Shown here piece after piece: positions 35,681-44,423 of a DNA stretch of 64,000 nucleotides. The stretch comes from an uncultured Bacilli bacterium (GTDB lineage: Bacteria; Bacillota_I; Bacilli_A; RF39; UBA660), in assembly GCA_934167465.1 (NCBI GenBank), contig CAKPKR010000002.1, positions 1 to 64,000 of the forward strand, given 5' to 3'. Position 1 is the first letter of the stretch, and each line of letters begins with the position of its first letter. A program made the translations under genes and the position numbers. Below the pieces are notes generated by a model, which saw only the letters and a program-made list of their open reading frames with translations, was not told where the DNA came from and ran no database searches.

Positions 35681-35875
35681 TTTAATCACCTTCCAAAATT
35701 ATACCATATTTTAAAAAAAATAACTATATTTATTTATAGTTAAACCTATTCATTGGTTTTTGTCGGAATTTGTATGTCAAAAACTAGATAAAAATAATTA
35801 AATTTATAGTAAAATATTAACCGATATATTTAATTGGTGTTAGTGCATTCCTTCTTCAAAGAAGGAGGTGGTATT

Positions 35876-35953
35876 GTGAAAGAAAGAGAAAAATCTTTAT
35901 TTTTAATAATAATCCTATTATTTTTTATAATAATTACATTATTGTATAAATAA
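35876..35953 (+). CDS. Tiny hydrophobic protein B1 (25 aa), candidate type I toxin
   Basis: The GTG-initiated peptide has a charged start VKEREKS, then about 17 hydrophobic residues (LFLIIILLFFIII) and ends TLLYK. AAGGAGGTGG precedes GTG. CCTTCTT just upstream can fold back on AAGAAGG and cover the ribosome site. The leader TAGTGCAT is complementary to ATGCACTA right after the ORF, and CATTCC to GGAATG in the terminator arm, so the two mRNA ends can pair. The layout fits a type I toxin; toxicity is inference. Confidence 0.6.
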   Translation: MKEREKSLFLIIILLFFIIITLLYK

Positions 35954-35954
35954 T

Positions 35955-36067
35955 AAAATATGCACTATCACAGGGTGGATAGTGCTATTCTAAACAAAAT
36001 TAGGAATGTATCTAACTCTTTGAGCAATTAGATATATCCTTTTTTATTATATGAGTATCACTCATCT
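35955..36067 (-). ncRNA. Predicted antisense antitoxin RNA B1
   Basis: The start is predicted from the promoter at 36074-36102. The end is at the perfect GCACTATC/GATAGTGC stem (35962-35985), followed on the minus strand by a T-rich tract that touches the ORF end. Confidence 0.45.
36002..36047 (+). terminator. Terminator of toxin-like mRNA B1
   Basis: GGAATGTATCTAA pairs with TTAGATATATCC, followed by six T. Confidence 0.7.
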
Positions 36068-36073
36068 ATATAC

Positions 36074-36102
36074 ATAATATCACACTTCAATTAATCATTC
36101 AA
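36074..36102 (-). promoter_or_regulatory. Antisense RNA promoter B1
   Basis: TTGAAT, 17 bp, TATTAT on the minus strand. In copy 2 the spacer sequence differs but its length is kept. Confidence 0.6.
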
Positions 36103-36226
36103 GATGATTTTTGTCGGAATTTGTATGTTAAAAACTAGATAAAAATAATTAAATTTATAGTAAAATATTAATCGATATATTTAATTGGTGTTAGTGCATT
36201 CCTTCTTCAAAGAAGGAGGTGGTATT

Positions 36227-36304
36227 GTGAAAGAAAGAGAAAAATCTTTATTTTTAATAATACTCCTATTATTTTTTATAATAATTACATTATTGTATAA
36301 ATAA
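36227..36304 (+). CDS. Tiny hydrophobic protein B2 (25 aa), candidate type I toxin
   Basis: Identical to B1 except for one I-to-L change. It has the same GTG start, ribosome-site hairpin and leader. Confidence 0.6.
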   Translation: MKEREKSLFLIILLLFFIIITLLYK

Positions 36305-36305
36305 T

Positions 36306-36416
36306 AAAATATGCACTATCACAGGGGGGATAGTGCATACCAAAACACTTTGGAATGTATCTAACTCTATCAACAATTAGATATATCCTTTTTTATTATA
36401 TGAGCATCACTCATCT
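36306..36416 (-). ncRNA. Predicted antisense antitoxin RNA B2
   Basis: Same construction as B1; the terminating stem GCACTATC/GATAGTGC is at 36313-36336. Its loop differs by one base from copy 1, while the region toward the promoter differs more, which could give copy-specific pairing. Confidence 0.45.
36350..36397 (+). terminator. Terminator of toxin-like mRNA B2
   Basis: GGAATGTATCTAA / TTAGATATATCC stem followed by six T. Confidence 0.7.
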
Positions 36417-36422
36417 ATATAC

Positions 36423-36451
36423 ATAATATCATATTTTAATCAATCATTCAA
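36423..36451 (-). promoter_or_regulatory. Antisense RNA promoter B2
   Basis: TTGAAT, 17 bp, TATTAT on the minus strand. Confidence 0.6.
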
Positions 36452-36483
36452 GATAAATTAAACATTAAAAAAAAGCTATATAG

Positions 36484-36705
36484 CTATTTTATATTACTCA
36501 CTTTTTTATTCATTATTTCTTGTTCTATTAATTGAACTAATTTATTATTTGCATTTTCTCTACTCATACTAGCCCATAATTTATATTGTTCTTGTTGTTC
36601 AAGAGTCATTTTTCCATAATTACAAGAACTAACTAATAATTCATCAACAGGTAGTTTAACACCTGAATTTTCGTGATTATAATTAGCATTTTGTATTGGT
36701 GACAT
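36484..36705 (-). CDS. Hypothetical protein (73 aa)
   Basis: This small soluble protein (MSPIQNANYNHENSG...LWASMSRENANNKLVQLIEQ) has a helical C-terminal half. No family is recognised. Its ATG overlaps the stop of the upstream zincin-like gene (TAATG), so the two are translationally coupled. Confidence 0.6.
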   Translation of the reverse strand: MSPIQNANYNHENSGVKLPVDELLVSSCNYGKMTLEQQEQYKLWASMSRENANNKLVQLIEQEIMNKKVSNIK

Positions 36706-37250
36706 TATACCTCAACTCCCTCATTAATTAAGTTTTTTACTAATATCTCTACATTATTATTAAAGAATGCATCATATAAGACATCATTACCAACCATAAG
36801 TGCTATCATATTAGTAGTTATAATTTCATCTTTTAAGTATTCATTATCACTTTCATTACCTACTAAATAATTTGTTATTATTTCAGCATAACCTTCATTA
36901 AGAGCAACAAATTTATTATTTTTATTAAATCCACAATATTCACCATTATTAGTTATGATATTCAATAATTCATGCATCATAACATGTTTCATATCATAAT
37001 CTTCATTTATTTTATCTACATTAAATTCAAGAATATTAGTTACTGGATTATATTTAGATACCCTTTTATTTATAAATTTATTTGATTTAATTATTTGTAA
37101 TGTTTCAAGATTTCTATTTAAATTTTCTAAACTTACATCTGGAAATCTTTTAATAAAAATATCTATTAATCCATACAAATTATCTCTTAATTCATCAGTT
37201 AATTTACTATTTCTATCTAAAGTCCCTTTTATATTCTCAAGTGTAATCAT
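36705..37250 (-). CDS. Zincin-like hypothetical protein (HEL ... NEGYAE)
   Basis: The 181-residue protein has NPVTNILEFNVDKIN, then MKHVMMHELLNIITNNG and FVALNEGYAEIITNYL. HEL plus a downstream NEGxxE resembles zincin metalloprotease sites (HExxH ... E), but the second His is Asn. It is related to the protein at 26595-27260. ATG at 37248-37250 follows GGTGATAAT. Each relative is coupled to a different small partner gene. Confidence 0.6.
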   Translation of the reverse strand: MITLENIKGTLDRNSKLTDELRDNLYGLIDIFIKRFPDVSLENLNRNLETLQIIKSNKFINKRVSKYNPVTNILEFNVDKINEDYDMKHVMMHELLNIITNNGEYCGFNKNNKFVALNEGYAEIITNYLVGNESDNEYLKDEIITTNMIALMVGNDVLYDAFFNNNVEILVKNLINEGVEV

Positions 37251-37280
37251 ATTATCACCTACATTCATTTTAACACAATT

Positions 37281-37322
37281 AAAAAAAATATAAAATAGTT
37301 TTTTATATTTTTTACAAATTTA
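37281..37322 (-). repeat. 42-bp direct repeat, left copy: stop codon plus terminator
   Basis: This is base-for-base identical to 40005-40046. It contains the TAA of the 882-residue gene and a stem AAATATAAAA/TTTTATATTT with T run, so it serves as its terminator. Confidence 0.85.
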
Positions 37323-39968
37323 ACAAAAAGGTGTTTTTTTTATGACTCTTTCTTTAGCATATATATGAATTTTTTTTTCAGGAACACTAACTTCTTCTAC
37401 AGTCGATTCATATTTATTTAATTCAGGACACATCATTAATTCTTTTTTTATCCAATATGGATAGTCATTGTAAAAATAATAATATAAATAATCAACAAAT
37501 TTATTAAATTTATTAGTAATTTCATCTGTAATAACAATATTATTTTTGATATTTAATAATTCCTCATCAGTTAATTTATCTAATAAAGGTATCATTTTTT
37601 TATATTCTATATTTCTAAAATAATCATAATTATATTTATTTAATTCTTGTTCTAAATAATTTTTTCTTTCAAAAAGCGTATCATATTTTTCATAATTATT
37701 TTTTTCTTCCAAAGAAATCTTTCCCTTATTATATGCTTCAATATAATTTTCACATTTTAACCAATTTATTATATAATCATAACTTAATACTTCATCTAAC
37801 TTTTCAATAGTCAAATTAATTTTTTCTAGTTCTTCTTCTAATTCATATAATTCATAGCATTGTTTCAATAACATATATTTTTTAAATACTTTTGTTTCAT
37901 GTTCCGTTAAATTGAACTTATTCAAAAATTTTTCTATATCATCAATAAACCAATTACTATAATCAATTTTATTTAAACTAATAATTAAATCCTTATATTT
38001 ATTATCAATAGTTGATTCTAATATTGTTGTATATTTAATTATCTGTGATTTAATTCTATCTCTTTCATTTAATACATTAATGTATTCTATAATATTTTTA
38101 ATTACAACCTTTTTTTCTTCTTCACAAACATTACTCTCTAAAAATTGTTCATTTAAAAATCTCTCTATACATTTTATATTTCTATGTCTATCAATTACAT
38201 TATATAAATTAGAGTCAGTTATGTCTAAATTTGAATCTTTTATTTCGATTAATTGTTCTTCTTTTTTTCCATTTATTTCTTCTGAAACTATTTTATACTC
38301 ATTAAGAGGCAAATATAACATATATATATATATTTTTTCATCAATATTATGAAGTTTTTCATCTAAGGATTTTAACATTTCTATTAAATTATTGTTATGT
38401 TGATTTAATTCTTGATATTTACTATTTAAAGTAAATATTTCATCATTTTCTATACATGATTTTAGATAATTATATTTTTCTAGATATGATAATTGATGAT
38501 TGTAATAATAATCAAATACATTATTATCATTAGAAAGAACAATATTTTTAATTTCGAATTTATGTTCTGGAATTATATAGTCTTGTTCTTTTTCATATTC
38601 TATTTGTTCCAATATTTTACCATTTGGTCCAAATATAGGAAAAACTTTTGTTACACCATATCCTTTTATTTCTTTGCATAATTTTAATCCATTTACTCCA
38701 ATTATATTTGTTTCAAATTCATTATGTTCTGGTATTTCTATTCCAAATAATTTATAAGCATCTTTTAAATCTGTTTTAATAAACTCTAAGTTTTCCGATT
38801 TAAACAATTTTTCTTTAATACTCAACGGTAAATTATTATAATATAAAACTCTTTTCGTAATATCTTCTTCTTTAGAATTTTCAATTATTCCTTGCCATTT
38901 AATGAGAGCAGAATGTGAAACTTTTACTTTTTCAAAAAATTTTCTACATTTAATTAAATTCTCTAATTTCATATGTAAAAAATAATTATCAAAGTTATAT
39001 CTGTTTGGATATCTTGTCTTCAATAATTCTAAATATTTTTGGTCTGTTATTTTAATATCACCATAAAAACTTTGTAATTCATGTAAATCATCTAAAAATT
39101 TTAGCGAGGCCACTTCACCACTAGCAGTTATTTTATTTGTCTCATAAAAGACTTTTAATAGATTCATTTCATTATTATTTAACCTAATTTCATTAATTTC
39201 AATTTCTTTTATCCCAATAAAATTAGTTAACAGAAAAAATAATTCATAATCTAAAGTAATATTTTCGAATTTTAACCATTTAGTTCTTATTGTCCCATTT
39301 TTTATAGTATTATTTAATATTTTAGTGTTTATTAAACATAAAATATCTAAATCAATATCATTAAAAACATTAATATTTGGTATTGTTGAATCAAAATCCA
39401 TAATACATTTAGTATTTAACTTATATATATTTTTAATATCATAAATACAATTTCTAGTTTCAATAGTTCTAAGATTTTTATAAGTAGCCAATACATCAAT
39501 ATCAGAATCAGTAATTACTAAATCAGATATATTAATTCTTTTTATATAGTCAATATTAAATATATTATCTTTTTTATATTTTATTTTTATATTCTTAGTA
39601 TTATCAATCCCATATATTACTTTATTTATTTTTTTATTATATTCTTTATAATTATTGTTTATATAATCATTTAAAAGAAGTAAAACATCTTTAATACATT
39701 TTTTGTCACCCTTATAATATGGATCTGGGTAAATATATAATTCTAAAGTAGAATATTTTTTGTTATAACCACTTCCATACCTAAATTTTAAGATTACTCC
39801 ATTAGATTTTAAATATAATTTTTCATCATTTAAAACTTGTTCATTTACAATAGATGTAGATGTTAAAAACTTAACTGGCATATAAGTTTTTTCTACTTTT
39901 CCTACATCTTCAGAAAATACTATTTTTTGATAAAATTTATCAAAGTGATCCTTTATATTTTTATCCAT
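37320..39968 (-). CDS. Large hypothetical protein (882 aa), leucine-rich and coiled-coil
   Basis: I do not recognise this protein. Residues about 130-290 look like irregular leucine-rich or beta-alpha repeats (NISDLVITDSDIDVLATYKN, IDLDILCLINTK, NFIGIKEIEINEIRL). About 500-760 is rich in Glu/Lys and predicted coiled coil (LIEMLKSLDEKLHNIDEKI, ELYELEEELEKINLTIEKL). The C-terminus is KERVIKKTPFC. No signal peptide or membrane helix is visible. AAAGAGGTGTAGGT precedes ATG. It lies between two identical 42-bp repeats and separates the PAP2/recO cluster from the zincin-like pair, so it may be a recent insertion. Confidence 0.7.
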   Translation of the reverse strand: MDKNIKDHFDKFYQKIVFSEDVGKVEKTYMPVKFLTSTSIVNEQVLNDEKLYLKSNGVILKFRYGSGYNKKYSTLELYIYPDPYYKGDKKCIKDVLLLLNDYINNNYKEYNKKINKVIYGIDNTKNIKIKYKKDNIFNIDYIKRINISDLVITDSDIDVLATYKNLRTIETRNCIYDIKNIYKLNTKCIMDFDSTIPNINVFNDIDLDILCLINTKILNNTIKNGTIRTKWLKFENITLDYELFFLLTNFIGIKEIEINEIRLNNNEMNLLKVFYETNKITASGEVASLKFLDDLHELQSFYGDIKITDQKYLELLKTRYPNRYNFDNYFLHMKLENLIKCRKFFEKVKVSHSALIKWQGIIENSKEEDITKRVLYYNNLPLSIKEKLFKSENLEFIKTDLKDAYKLFGIEIPEHNEFETNIIGVNGLKLCKEIKGYGVTKVFPIFGPNGKILEQIEYEKEQDYIIPEHKFEIKNIVLSNDNNVFDYYYNHQLSYLEKYNYLKSCIENDEIFTLNSKYQELNQHNNNLIEMLKSLDEKLHNIDEKIYIYMLYLPLNEYKIVSEEINGKKEEQLIEIKDSNLDITDSNLYNVIDRHRNIKCIERFLNEQFLESNVCEEEKKVVIKNIIEYINVLNERDRIKSQIIKYTTILESTIDNKYKDLIISLNKIDYSNWFIDDIEKFLNKFNLTEHETKVFKKYMLLKQCYELYELEEELEKINLTIEKLDEVLSYDYIINWLKCENYIEAYNKGKISLEEKNNYEKYDTLFERKNYLEQELNKYNYDYFRNIEYKKMIPLLDKLTDEELLNIKNNIVITDEITNKFNKFVDYLYYYFYNDYPYWIKKELMMCPELNKYESTVEEVSVPEKKIHIYAKERVIKKTPFC

Positions 39969-40004
39969 ACCTACACCTCTTTTAAGTATATATTATAACA
40001 TAAT

Positions 40005-40046
40005 AAAAAAAATATAAAATAGTTTTTTATATTTTTTACAAATTTA
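40005..40046 (-). repeat. 42-bp direct repeat, right copy: stop codon plus terminator
   Basis: Identical to 37281-37322. It contains the TAA of the PAP2-like gene and the same stem with T run. Confidence 0.85.
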
Positions 40047-40481
40047 TACTAGAGTGAAGATTGAAGCCACTATCACACCTAATAAACCACCTACTAAAAC
40101 CTCTAATGGTTGATGTCCGAGTTGTTCTTTTAATTTCTTAAAAGCTTTTTTACTATTTCCTTTAGATAGTTCCTCTCTTATTTTATTAATAGCTTCTGCT
40201 TGTTTTCCACTTTCATATCTTACCCCTAAAGCATCATATGAAGTAATACAAGTAAATATTAAAGCAATAGCAAATATTGGCGTATCAAATCCTAATTCAT
40301 ACCCTATAATCATTGTTAATGAAACAGAAAAAGTTGTATGTGAACTAGGCATCCCACCTGAACCATTAAATAATCTTAAAATATTAACTTTTTTTGTCGT
40401 AATTGTTTCAACTAAAAATTTAATAATTTGACATATTATAAGTGCTGTAAAAGGACAAATAATATATTTATAACTTTCCAT
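40044..40481 (-). CDS. Divergent PAP2-family membrane protein (DUF212, YuiD-like)
   Basis: The 145-residue membrane protein has GSGGMPSSHTTFSVSLTMIIG, the PSSH phosphatase-like motif, DALGVRYESGKQAEAIN, and LGHQPLEVLVGGLLGVIVA near the C-terminus. These are the marks of the DUF212 acid phosphatase/vanadium-peroxidase-related family; the reaction is not known. AAAGGATGTGATTT precedes ATG. It overlaps recO by 14 bp. Confidence 0.88.
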   Translation of the reverse strand: MESYKYIICPFTALIICQIIKFLVETITTKKVNILRLFNGSGGMPSSHTTFSVSLTMIIGYELGFDTPIFAIALIFTCITSYDALGVRYESGKQAEAINKIREELSKGNSKKAFKKLKEQLGHQPLEVLVGGLLGVIVASIFTLV

Positions 40482-41199
40482 AAATCACATCCTTTAAAAA
40501 ATGTTTACTTTTCAAATACAATCCTGTATATCTATCATAATAGTTTTCTAAAAAAGTATTAATTTCCCTTTTTATTTCTTCACTTATTTCAAGTTTATCA
40601 ATTTTTTTTATATCAACATAATAAAACATTCTAACTAGTTTAATTGTTTTTTCTTTTACTTGCTTTTCATTTGTTCTACAATTTTTACAAATATATCCTC
40701 CACTATTGCCTGACAATGTAACTATGTTTGTTTTAGAACCACATATAGCACACCCATCTAAAATAGGTAAAACACCTAAATATTCTAAATATTTAAGTTC
40801 TAATATATTTGTTAATGATAGAGGATCAAAATTGTCATTTATTTTTTCTAAGGTTTCAATTAACAAATTATAAATATTTTCATTTTTATTTTGTTTTATT
40901 ACTTGCTCAGCTAAATCAATTAAATAAATTGAATAACTCATTTTTACTATATCTTTTTTTATTGTATTCAAATTATTTATAACATCTACATTAGTTAATA
41001 ATGATAGTTTGTCCTCTTTTTTATTTATAATAAATCTACCATAAGTTAGTTTAGTAGTAACACTTCTTAAGTTACTTTTTAATCCTTTAGCTCCTTTAGC
41101 CATACATCCTATGATACCATCTTTAGTTAAAATATTTATTATTTTACTAGTTTCACCATAAGATGTTTCACTAATAACAATTCCTTCTACTATGTTCAA
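40468..41199 (-). CDS. recO: DNA repair protein RecO
   Basis: RecO acts with RecFR to load RecA on SSB-coated DNA. In 243 residues it has an N-terminal OB fold (VEGIVISETSYGETSKIINILT, GCMAKGAKGLKS), a helical middle, and a zinc site CAICGSK ... ICKNC (4 Cys). The start is TTG at 41197-41199, overlapping the TGA stop of the upstream gene; no ATG is available nearby. It lies next to yqzL and era as in Bacillus. Confidence 0.9.
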   Translation of the reverse strand: MNIVEGIVISETSYGETSKIINILTKDGIIGCMAKGAKGLKSNLRSVTTKLTYGRFIINKKEDKLSLLTNVDVINNLNTIKKDIVKMSYSIYLIDLAEQVIKQNKNENIYNLLIETLEKINDNFDPLSLTNILELKYLEYLGVLPILDGCAICGSKTNIVTLSGNSGGYICKNCRTNEKQVKEKTIKLVRMFYYVDIKKIDKLEISEEIKREINTFLENYYDRYTGLYLKSKHFLKDVIYGKL

Positions 41200-41426
41200 T
41201 CTACTAACTCGAATCTATATTCTTGATCTATATCAGGGTATTTTTCTTTATCAACTAAAGAATTAAACATATCATAAGGTCTTGTCCATATTAAATGTTT
41301 ACCATATAATGCTTCATATACAACAACTTCCTCATTTGTTTCAGAATCAGTTGCAATACAAAGTACTTTATATAAATTACCTTTAAAATGTTTATAAGTT
41401 TTTCCTACTATTACTACTCTCTCCAT
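41196..41426 (-). CDS. DUF1653 family protein
   Basis: The 76-residue protein has GKTYKHFKGNLYKVLCIATDSET, EEVVVYEALYG and IWTRPYDMFNSLVD, the conserved pattern of the DUF1653 beta-barrel family (YKHFKG, VVY, R). The function is unknown. AAGGAGTTAG, within the overlapping yqzL-like gene, precedes ATG. It ends in a TGA overlapping the recO start. Confidence 0.85.
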   Translation of the reverse strand: MERVVIVGKTYKHFKGNLYKVLCIATDSETNEEVVVYEALYGKHLIWTRPYDMFNSLVDKEKYPDIDQEYRFELVD

Positions 41427-41505
41427 TTTTTTCTAACTCCTTATATTTTAAATAATATTCAATTTTTCCTGTATTTTTAAATAAGTCCCATAATATTTTT
41501 TTCAT
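41392..41505 (-). CDS. yqzL: YqzL-like small protein (37 aa)
   Basis: The frame reads MKKILWDLFKNTGKIEYYLK then YKELEKN. The W(D/K)xFxxTGxIxxYLxYKELE pattern is that of Bacillus YqzL, which sits between era and recO, exactly as here. ATAGGTGATAAA precedes ATG at 41503-41505. It overlaps the DUF1653 gene by 35 bp in another frame. Function unknown. Confidence 0.8.
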   Translation of the reverse strand: MKKILWDLFKNTGKIEYYLKYKELEKNGESSNSRKNL

Positions 41506-41543
41506 TTTATCACCTATTATATATAGATGCTTTTTTTTGAATT

Positions 41544-42197
41544 TTATTCATATTTTTTTGTTTTTTGTTTTCGATAATCAACTATAGTTTCTAAAGCTCT
41601 TTTTTCATCTGCTAACTCTGGATATCTACTTATCACTTCGTCTGGTATATCCCACACATTTACATTAATCCCCTTATTACCTAATTCATTATCTAAATCT
41701 ACATATATTTCCTCTTTTATAAATTCAAGATCATCATATGTAGAAAGTATTTTTTCCTTTACTTCATAAGATATTTCTTTTCTTTTTAAAATGTGATATC
41801 TATAATCAAATGGTAAATATCCAAAATATTGACTAAGTTTATAATCACTCATTTTTTCAATTTTATTTATTATTTTCAAAACTATTTCATCATTTAATTC
41901 ATTTTTCATCATTGTGATATGTAAAAAAGGTATTATTTTATTATCACAATTATCGATAATTGTTTTTAACATATCTTCAGTAATTAATTCTTCTTTAAAT
42001 ATTACGCAATATAATAACAAATAATAATTGTCTCCACAATTTTCTGGCTTGTTTTCTTCTAGATACTTTTCTATTATTTTTTGACTTGTTAAAGCCTGTT
42101 TTTTTAATTTTTCTAATAATTCAAATGAACATAAATTACCATTTTTTTCTATAATAAAATCAATTACGTTCAAACTTTCTGTATTTATATTTTCCAT
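41544..42197 (-). CDS. Hypothetical helical protein (217 aa)
   Basis: No family is recognised. The protein is all-helical with HEAT-like spacing (CSFELLEKLKKQALTSQKII, IVLKIINKIEKM, YRYHILKRKEISYEVKEKIL) and no membrane segment. GTGGAGGGATAATAAT precedes ATG. It is inserted between era and yqzL compared with the usual order. Confidence 0.65.
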   Translation of the reverse strand: MENINTESLNVIDFIIEKNGNLCSFELLEKLKKQALTSQKIIEKYLEENKPENCGDNYYLLLYCVIFKEELITEDMLKTIIDNCDNKIIPFLHITMMKNELNDEIVLKIINKIEKMSDYKLSQYFGYLPFDYRYHILKRKEISYEVKEKILSTYDDLEFIKEEIYVDLDNELGNKGINVNVWDIPDEVISRYPELADEKRALETIVDYRKQKTKKYE

Positions 42198-42225
42198 ATT
42201 ATTATCCCTCCACTTAATTTATAAA

Positions 42226-43110
42226 TTATTCAAAATCGTTAAATCCAAATTCTTGTAAATATTTTTCTTTATCACGCCAATTTTTTATTGTTTTAACATA
42301 TGTTTCTAAATATACTTTTTTTCCTAATAATTCTTCTAATTCTTTTCTTGATTTAATTCCTATTTCTTTAATCATATTTCCTTGTTTACCAATAATAATT
42401 TTTTTTAAAGCATCTCTATCTACGATAACAGCAACATTTATATGATAACCATTTTTATCTTTTTCCATATTTTCAACTATGCAAGTTAATGAATGTGGTA
42501 CTTCATCTTTAGTAAGTTCAAATATTTTTTCTCTTACTATTTCAGAAATCATAAATGTTATTGGTTTATTTGTTATAAAATTATCATCATAATATTTAAT
42601 TTCATCTGTTAAGTATTTTTTGATTGTTTTAATTAATTCTTTGGTATTATTTTTTTTATAAGCTGATACTGGTACTATTTCATCAAATGGATATATTTCT
42701 TTATATTCATTTATTTTTTTTAGTATTTCTTCATTACTTACTTTATCTATCTTATTTAAAACTAAAATTATTGGTTTTTTCGTTTCTTTTATTTTTTCTA
42801 ATACAAAGGTATCTCCTCTACCAAATTCTTCTGTAATATCAATTAAGAATAATATTACATCAACATCATTAATGCTATAATAAGCTTGTTTATTTAAATA
42901 ATTTCCTAGTTTGTGATTAGGTTTATGAACTCCTGGTGTATCAACAAATATTATTTGTGTATCTTCTTCATTATAAATTCCTTGAATTACATTTCTTGTT
43001 GTTTGTGGTTTATTAGAAGTAATTGCGATTTTTTTACCAATTATACTGTTTATTAGTGTTGATTTTCCTACATTAGGCCTACCAACTAAACTTACAAATC
43101 CTGATTTCAT
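42226..43110 (-). CDS. era: GTPase Era
   Basis: Era is a 30S-assembly GTPase binding the 16S 3' end. The 294-residue protein has GxxxxGKS (GRPNVGKSTLINSI), switch (QTTRNVIQGI), DTPGVHKP, NKID and SAY motifs, and a KH domain (IIGKQGNMIKEIGIKSRKELEELLGKKVYLETYVK). The length is normal. Its ATG overlaps the cdd stop. Confidence 0.97.
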   Translation of the reverse strand: MKSGFVSLVGRPNVGKSTLINSIIGKKIAITSNKPQTTRNVIQGIYNEEDTQIIFVDTPGVHKPNHKLGNYLNKQAYYSINDVDVILFLIDITEEFGRGDTFVLEKIKETKKPIILVLNKIDKVSNEEILKKINEYKEIYPFDEIVPVSAYKKNNTKELIKTIKKYLTDEIKYYDDNFITNKPITFMISEIVREKIFELTKDEVPHSLTCIVENMEKDKNGYHINVAVIVDRDALKKIIIGKQGNMIKEIGIKSRKELEELLGKKVYLETYVKTIKNWRDKEKYLQEFGFNDFE

Positions 43111-43493
43111 TTTAAATCATCCTCGTTAAATGGATAAGGACATAGTTCACTGACTTTTAGGACTTTTTGTTCACCTTGTGGATTCATAGCAATCACTTCT
43201 TTATCACTTTCAAAAAATTCACTTATTACTTGTCTACAAATCATACAGCACATTCCTATTTTTTCGTTATCACACATAACATATAATTTTTCAAAATCAT
43301 TTTTTTTATAGCCATCAGATATCGCACTTACAATTGCACTTCTTTCAGCACAAATGGTTGCTCCATATGATGCATTTTCAACATTAACACCATTAAATTC
43401 TTTTCCATCTTTTGTTACTAATATAGCAGCAACTCTAAATTTAGAGTAAGGACTATAAGAATTTTCTAATAATTTTAATAATTTATCTTTCAT
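43107..43493 (-). CDS. cdd: Cytidine deaminase
   Basis: This zinc enzyme converts cytidine to uridine. In 128 residues it has SPYSKFRVAA, NVENASYGATICAERSA (Cys-Ala-Glu) and GMCCMICRQVISEF, the second Cys pair with Cys in place of the usual Pro. It is the tetrameric short form. TAGGTGATGAT precedes ATG. Operon with era. Confidence 0.93.
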   Translation of the reverse strand: MKDKLLKLLENSYSPYSKFRVAAILVTKDGKEFNGVNVENASYGATICAERSAIVSAISDGYKKNDFEKLYVMCDNEKIGMCCMICRQVISEFFESDKEVIAMNPQGEQKVLKVSELCPYPFNEDDLK

Positions 43494-43514
43494 ATCATCA
43501 CCTATTTAATTATA

Positions 43515-44368
43515 CTATAATTTTTTTAGAATGTCATTCAATATTATTTTATCTTCTATTTTATTTATTCTAAAACACTTTTTACCTATATCTTTAAAAC
43601 TAGCTTCGGAATGATATAATTTTTTTTATCTATTATTATAAATCTATCGTGAAATTTATCATTATTTATTATTTCAATATTTTTGTATTGTTCCTTATAT
43701 TTTTTATATGATATTTCATCTATATTTTTTGTTACTACTTTTATATTTATTTATATTTCTTTTAAAATATCAAATAGTTGTTTTCCAGCATAATTATCAA
43801 TTATAATTATTTCTTTTTCAGCTTCTTTTAAGATATCAATTAGTAGTGAATAAGCATCATAAATTTCTCCTTCAAAAAATATATGATTAATTTGTTTTTT
43901 ACTTTCTAATTTACTAAATATTATATTAAAATTATTATCATATTCTAATAATTTTGTTTCGATTATATTTAATCTTTTATTTTCGTTTAAAGTATATTTT
44001 CTCAATCTTACGAATGCTTCTATAATACGCACATTTACTTTAACTGCAACATCACTTCTTAAAAGACCTGACAACATCATTATCCCTTCTTCTGTAAGTA
44101 CATATGGTAAATATTTGATATTATACCCTCTATTATTATTTTTGTTCAAGGTCGCAATTTGCGACCTTAAAGATATTTGTTTTAACTCTTCTTTAGTTAA
44201 TTGAAAGCAAAAACTTTCAGGAAATCTATTTATATTTCTTTTAATTACCTCATTTATTCTTTTTGTTTCCACTTGATATAAATTTGCCACATCACTAGAT
44301 AGCATCACTTGTTTTCCACTTATTTCATATATTAAATTTTCTACTTCAGTAGTAATAATTTCATTCAT
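43515..44368 (-). pseudogene. Decayed ORF6N-domain protein with C-terminal PLD-like part
   Basis: The intact frame from ATG 44366-44368 (after AGAGGTGATACT) has the ORF6N domain (SGKQVMLSSDVANLYQVETK, RFPESFCFQLTKEE, YLPYVLTEEGIMMLSGLL). It continues into a region ending at TAA at 43751-43753. The same frame continues beyond it (IKVVTKNIDEISYKKY, FHDRFIIIDKK). After a further frameshift near 43614, the expected end YHSEASFKDIGKKCFRINKI follows, to a TAG at 43515-43517. One nonsense and one frameshift therefore break the gene. ORF6N proteins are usually phage or defence related. Confidence 0.8.
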
Positions 44369-44423
44369 AGTATCACCTCTATTAAAATCATACGACATGA
44401 AGTTTATATTTCCTTAGAAAATA

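Larger units (their letters stand above)
35757..36458 (+). repeat. Two tandem 351-bp type I toxin-antitoxin-like units (family B)
   Basis: Unit 1 is 35757-36107 and unit 2 is 36108-36458. They are nearly identical over leader and ORF; differences cluster in the 3' part (hairpin loop, stretch before the terminator). No sequence similarity to family A is apparent apart from a TATTAT-containing antisense promoter. Confidence 0.85.

Noticed and set aside
35800..35835. Exact sense promoter of family B loci
   Set aside because: Several overlapping -10-like hexamers (AATAAT, TATAGT, TAAAAT) occur in conserved sequence and I could not choose one.
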